From contig CAAFTS010000081.1 of assembly GCA_900765975.1 (NCBI GenBank), positions 1 to 18,504 on the forward strand: a stretch of DNA of 18,504 nucleotides, given 5' to 3'. The notes beneath the pieces were generated by a model that made no database searches, was not told where the DNA came from, and was given only the letters and a program-made list of their open reading frames with translations. The stretch comes from Lachnospiraceae bacterium (GTDB lineage: Bacteria; Bacillota; Clostridia; Lachnospirales; Lachnospiraceae). Shown here in pieces: positions 14,965 through 18,504 of the stretch (its first letter is position 1; the number at the start of each line of letters is the position of its first letter). Both the position numbers and the translations under genes were made by a program.

Positions 14965-16770
14965 ATGGTAAAAGAACGGATTGTTTTATTACAGCAAGAA
15001 ATGAAAAAAGAAGGAATCGACATTTATATCGTTCCGACTGCTGATTTTCATCAGAGCGAATATGTGGGAGAGTATTTTAAATGTCGAGAATATATGACTG
15101 GTTTTACAGGATCTGCCGGAACTGTGATATTTACGCAGAGCGAGGCATGTCTTTGGACAGATGGACGGTATTTCATTCAGGCTGCGGAACAATTGGCAGG
15201 AACAGAGATTTTATTACAGAAATCCGGTGAACCGGAAGTCCCGACCATTACGGAATATCTGGAACGCAAGGTGCAGGCGATCGGGGGGACTGCGGTTGTT
15301 ATCGGCTTTGACGGCAGAACAGTCAGTATCTCTGACGGCAAACAATATCAGCAAATTGCGGAAAAAGCAGGAGGATATGTCCGATGTGATCTGGATCTGG
15401 TAGGACGCATCTGGACGGACAGACCGCAGCTCTCCTGTGAACCAGTATTTTTACTTGCGTTGGAATATGCCGGAGAAACTGTGGAGTCTAAGTTGGAACG
15501 TTTACGGCAGAAGATGCGGGATTTTGGTGTGGACAGTTGTGTGATTACCGGATTGGATGATATTGGATGGCTGCTAAATCTGCGGGGAAATGATGTGGCG
15601 TATTGTCCGTTAATTTTAGCGTATGCTGTTGTACGTTTGGATGTAGTGGAATTATATGTGGATGAACGGAAACTCAGTGAAGAAATCAAGAGCAATCTCC
15701 GGGAGAATCGAGTGGTCATTTATCCTTATAATGACATTTATGAACGTGTTAGGCAATTTCAAAATATGGAAACGGTGTGGTATGATCCGGAGCAGATGAA
15801 TTTCAGTCTGTATCAAAGTCTGCCGGAATCCGTTGGAAAAGTAGAACGAGAGAATCCGGTGATTTTGATGAAGTCGGTGAAAAACGATATCGAGCTTGAA
15901 AATATTCGAAAGGCGCATATCAAGGACGGGATTGCCTGTACGAAATTCATGTACTGGTTGAAACAAAATATTGGAAAAATTCAAATTACAGAAATATCCG
16001 CATCTCAAAAATTAGAAAGTCTGCGTGCAGAACAGGAGCATTTTCTTGGACCGAGCTTTGCGCCTATCAGCGCGTATCGTGAACATGCGGCAATCGTACA
16101 CTATTCCGCTACAGAAGAATCCGATGTGGAACTGAAACCGGAAGGAATGGTTCTATGCGATACAGGTGGACATTATTTGGAGGGCTCGACAGATATTACA
16201 AGAACGATTGTGCTGGGCACATTGACAGAAGAAGAGAAAGTTCATTTTACAACTGTATTATGCAGTATGCTGAATTTGGCAGATGCAAAGTTCTTGTACG
16301 GCTGCACCGGAATGAGTCTGGATTATGTGGCGCGAGAACCATTTTGGCGGCAAAATCTGAATTTTAATCATGGAACAGGACATGGAGTCGGCTATCTGGG
16401 GAATATCCATGAGCCGCCGGCGAGATTTTTTTGGAAGTCGTCTAATACGAAGCCTCAGATCATCCCTGTCTTGGAACCGGGAATGGTGATTACAGATGAG
16501 CCAGGCATCTATATTGAAGGATCACATGGAATCCGTACAGAAAATGAATTGCTTGTAAGTAAAGGCAAAGCAAATGAATATGGACAATTTCTGTATTTTG
16601 AAACCTTGACCTTCGTGCCAATAGATTTGGATGCAGTGATTCCGAAATTAATGACTAAGAAGGAACGTAATCTTCTTAATATATACCATAAGCATGTAAG
16701 AGAAAAATTAATGCCGTACCTTGCAGAGGAAGAGCAGAAATGGCTGGAGAAGTATACAAGAGAGATATGA
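14965..16770 (+). CDS. Xaa-Pro aminopeptidase, M24B family, long three-domain form
   Basis: A 601-residue cytoplasmic metallopeptidase that removes the N-terminal residue from peptides with proline at position 2. Two creatinase-like N-terminal domains (~4-140 and ~155-300) precede the pita-bread catalytic domain (~312-530) and a C-terminal M24-C domain. This is the layout of eukaryotic XPNPEP1 and many Firmicute enzymes. The dimetal ligands are all visible: Asp399 and Asp410 in the CDTGGHYLEGSTDITRT segment, His473 in HGTGHGVG, Glu512 in DEPG and Glu526 in GIRTENE. AAAGGGG precedes the ATG. Length is normal and I see no disruption. It probably supports peptide catabolism. Confidence 0.94.
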   Translation: MVKERIVLLQQEMKKEGIDIYIVPTADFHQSEYVGEYFKCREYMTGFTGSAGTVIFTQSEACLWTDGRYFIQAAEQLAGTEILLQKSGEPEVPTITEYLERKVQAIGGTAVVIGFDGRTVSISDGKQYQQIAEKAGGYVRCDLDLVGRIWTDRPQLSCEPVFLLALEYAGETVESKLERLRQKMRDFGVDSCVITGLDDIGWLLNLRGNDVAYCPLILAYAVVRLDVVELYVDERKLSEEIKSNLRENRVVIYPYNDIYERVRQFQNMETVWYDPEQMNFSLYQSLPESVGKVERENPVILMKSVKNDIELENIRKAHIKDGIACTKFMYWLKQNIGKIQITEISASQKLESLRAEQEHFLGPSFAPISAYREHAAIVHYSATEESDVELKPEGMVLCDTGGHYLEGSTDITRTIVLGTLTEEEKVHFTTVLCSMLNLADAKFLYGCTGMSLDYVAREPFWRQNLNFNHGTGHGVGYLGNIHEPPARFFWKSSNTKPQIIPVLEPGMVITDEPGIYIEGSHGIRTENELLVSKGKANEYGQFLYFETLTFVPIDLDAVIPKLMTKKERNLLNIYHKHVREKLMPYLAEEEQKWLEKYTREI

Positions 16771-16807
16771 TGTTTAAAAGGCGGAAGAATGCCTAAGTTC
16801 ATAATTC

Positions 16808-16857
16808 TTGCAAAACAGAAATGACTATTGTATAATCTACTCGTAATGCTTTCTGTT
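16808..16857 (+). promoter_or_regulatory. Promoter of the RpiR-family gene with straddling inverted repeat
   Basis: TTGCAA (16808-16813), 17-bp spacer, TATAAT (16831-16836). A perfect 8-bp inverted repeat AACAGAAA (16814-16821) / TTTCTGTT (16850-16857) brackets the -10 and the predicted start point. This placement suits a repressor site, possibly autoregulatory. Confidence 0.55.
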
Positions 16858-16897
16858 AAGAAAGACGATAAATAGTAAGAAAAAGAGGGCGTAAATT

Positions 16898-17797
16898 GTG
16901 GTAGAAAACAGTGCAAATGAACTACTTGCAAGAATTGAAGATCGACAGGGACAATTCAGTAAAGGACAAAAACGTCTGGCAGATTATGTGGTTGAGAATT
17001 ATGATAAAGCAGTTTTTCTAACAGCTGCAAAACTTGGAGAAGTAGTTGGGGTTAGTGAATCTACAGTTGTACGTTTTGCAACTCAGCTAGGGTATAAGGG
17101 ATATCCGGGGTTTCAGAAGGCGTTAGAAGAATTGGTGAGAAACAAATTGAATTCTATCCAGCGGATGGAAGTTACTTATGGTAGAATCAGTCAATCTGAA
17201 ATTTTGGAGACCGTCTTACATTCGGATATCGAAAAAATCAAGATGACGCTTGAAGCGATTGATCAAAAGGCGTTTGATCTGGCAATTGAAACTATTTTGA
17301 ATGCAAAACGGATTTATGTAGTCGGAATTCGAAGTTGTGCTCCGCTTGCCTCTTTTTTGAGCTTTTATTTGAATCTGGTATGTGAAAATGTAACAACAGT
17401 CAATACAAACAGCTCCAGTGAGATTTTTGAGCAGTTGATCCGAATTAACGAAGATGATGTAATTATCGGAATCAGCTTTCCGAGGTATTCTATGAGGACT
17501 TTGAAGGCGCTTGAATTTGCAAGTAACCGGAAGGCAAAGGTAATTACACTGACAGACAGTGTACATTCACCAATGAATCTCTATTCTTCCTGTAATTTAA
17601 TTGCAAGAAGTGATATGGCATCTATTGTGGATTCGCTGGTTGCTCCATTGAGCGTGATCAATGCATTGGTAGTAGCGCTTTGTATGAAAAAGCAGCAAGA
17701 CGTTGTGATGACATTAGAAACTCTGGAAAAAATCTGGGGAGAATATCAAGTTTACAGTAGTGATGAGCTGAATCAAGTGAATATGGAGATCGAATGA
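16898..17797 (+). CDS. MurR/RpiR-family transcriptional regulator
   Basis: A 299-residue regulator. Residues ~1-80 are the RpiR helix-turn-helix (recognition region VSESTVVRFATQLGYKGYPG at 52-71). Residues ~125-255 are a SIS sugar-phosphate-binding domain (IYVVGIRSCAPLASFL; DDVIIGISFPRYSMRTLKAL; KAKVITLTDSVHSP). Such proteins sense phosphorylated sugars or amino sugars and mostly repress catabolic genes; the effector here is unknown, as no sugar genes are adjacent. The start is GTG 16898 with AGAGGG about 8 nt upstream. The stop overlaps the next start as ATGA, which implies translational coupling to the flavoprotein. Confidence 0.9.
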   Translation: MVENSANELLARIEDRQGQFSKGQKRLADYVVENYDKAVFLTAAKLGEVVGVSESTVVRFATQLGYKGYPGFQKALEELVRNKLNSIQRMEVTYGRISQSEILETVLHSDIEKIKMTLEAIDQKAFDLAIETILNAKRIYVVGIRSCAPLASFLSFYLNLVCENVTTVNTNSSSEIFEQLIRINEDDVIIGISFPRYSMRTLKALEFASNRKAKVITLTDSVHSPMNLYSSCNLIARSDMASIVDSLVAPLSVINALVVALCMKKQQDVVMTLETLEKIWGEYQVYSSDELNQVNMEIE

Positions 17798-18504
17798 GTA
17801 AAGTAATTGTAATCGGTGGCGGTGCAGCTGGGATGATGGCTGCATTGTTTGCGGCAAAAAATGGACATGAAGTACATCTATATGAAAAAAATGAAAAATT
17901 AGGAAAGAAGTTATTTATCACCGGAAAAGGGCGATGCAATGTTACGAATGCCGGCGATATGGAAACGCTTTTTGGTTCGGTAATCAGTAATCCGAAGTTT
18001 CTCTATAGTTCTTTTTATGGCTTTACCAATGAGCAGACTATGGAGTTATTTGAGGAACTGGGCGTACCGCTTAAAATAGAACGTGGCAATCGTGTATTTC
18101 CGGTGTCTGATCATTCTTCTGACATTATTAATGCTCTGGGGCGTGAATTAAAACGTCTGAGGGTTCATGTGGAATTGAATACAGAAGTAAAGGAAGTTGT
18201 GACGGAGCATAGAAATTCATCAGAATCGAAAAAACAAACCGGTGTTTTTCGGGAAGTTGTGCTCAGTAATGGAAAGAAGGTTGTTGGAGATGCGTGTATT
18301 GTAGCAACGGGTGGCATTTCTTATGCATCCACCGGTTCTACTGGAGACGGTTATCGTTTCGCAAAGGAAAACGGACATCGGGTGACAGAACTATATCCAT
18401 CGCTTGTACCTATGGAAGTGAAAGAATGGTATGCAAAAGAACTTCAAGGATTGTCTCTTCGAAACGTAAATGCAGCGATCTATGATGTTAAGAGAAAAAT
18501 ATAC
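17794..18504 (+). CDS. HI0933/BaiN-like NAD(P)/FAD-dependent oxidoreductase (partial, 3' end outside window)
   Basis: The first 237 residues of a flavoprotein; the frame is open at the window edge. The N-terminal Rossmann motif GGGAAG (8-13) with Glu31 binds the FAD ADP moiety. GKGRCNVTN (44-52) is the signature of the HI0933 family, which includes YhiN and the bile-acid-pathway protein BaiN. ATGGISYASTGSTGDGYRFA (171-190) is the second FAD-contacting segment. Only about the first half of a typical ~410-residue protein is seen. The family's substrates are poorly defined, and a BaiN role in bile acid reduction should not be assumed without the bai operon. The ATG overlaps the RpiR gene stop (ATGA). 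Confidence 0.92.
   Translation, partial: MSKVIVIGGGAAGMMAALFAAKNGHEVHLYEKNEKLGKKLFITGKGRCNVTNAGDMETLFGSVISNPKFLYSSFYGFTNEQTMELFEELGVPLKIERGNRVFPVSDHSSDIINALGRELKRLRVHVELNTEVKEVVTEHRNSSESKKQTGVFREVVLSNGKKVVGDACIVATGGISYASTGSTGDGYRFAKENGHRVTELYPSLVPMEVKEWYAKELQGLSLRNVNAAIYDVKRKIY

Noticed and set aside
15348..16008. Two minus-strand open frames of 118-123 codons
   Set aside because: Both are antisense shadows inside the intact Xaa-Pro aminopeptidase gene and have no family resemblance.
17794..18504. Bile-acid-inducible baiN of a bai operon
   Set aside because: The protein is of the same broad HI0933 family, but no other bai genes are present and the neighbour is an RpiR regulator. A specific bile-acid role is not supported.

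Overview
The window looks like chromosomal DNA from an anaerobic, AT-rich Firmicute, most likely class Clostridia and probably Lachnospiraceae. I infer this from three things: scpA-scpB lying next to DacF-type D,D-carboxypeptidases, a biotin-dependent sodium-pump decarboxylase cluster with a separate small biotin carrier protein, and the AT-rich codon usage. I see no phage genes, transposases, CRISPR arrays, rRNA or tRNA genes. The window ends inside a flavoprotein gene.

Layout. Positions 1-366 hold a leftward-facing terminator, a promoter and an unusually long leader rich in phased short repeats, ahead of a low-molecular-weight protein tyrosine phosphatase gene (367-828). This gene converges on a leftward J-domain protein gene (823-1530). 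The two stop codons share TTATAA, and each gene's terminator hairpin sits in or at the end of the other gene. From 1725 to 6731 there is a collinear block: a DacF-like carboxypeptidase, a membrane-anchored metallophosphoesterase, scpA, scpB and a second DacF-like carboxypeptidase. It combines cell-wall trimming with chromosome condensation.

From 6855 to 8843 there is a stand-alone 2-isopropylmalate synthase of the long (type 2) class. It is fused in frame to a complete C-terminal AraC-type DNA-binding domain. This is the most unusual gene in the window: a leucine-pathway enzyme that keeps its leucine-sensing domain and also carries a DNA reader. A pair of direct repeats lies directly upstream of its own promoter.

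From 9019 to 14269 there is a five-gene operon bounded by a promoter (8931-8959) and a strong terminator (14285-14321). It encodes an acyl-CoA carboxyltransferase (MmdA/12S-like), an OadG-like gamma/delta subunit that is also a lipoprotein, a biotin carrier protein, the OadB/MmdB Na+-translocating beta subunit, and an OadA/5S-like carboxyltransferase without its own biotin domain. One biotin carrier and one sodium pump are therefore shared by two different carboxyltransferases. This suggests an enzyme that can couple CoA-thioester and oxaloacetate/pyruvate carboxyl chemistry to Na+ transport.

The right end holds a GNAT acetyltransferase and an M24 aminopeptidase P (14482-16770). These are followed by an RpiR-family regulator whose promoter is straddled by an inverted repeat. 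The regulator overlaps by four bases (ATGA) the start of a HI0933/BaiN-like flavoprotein that runs off the window.
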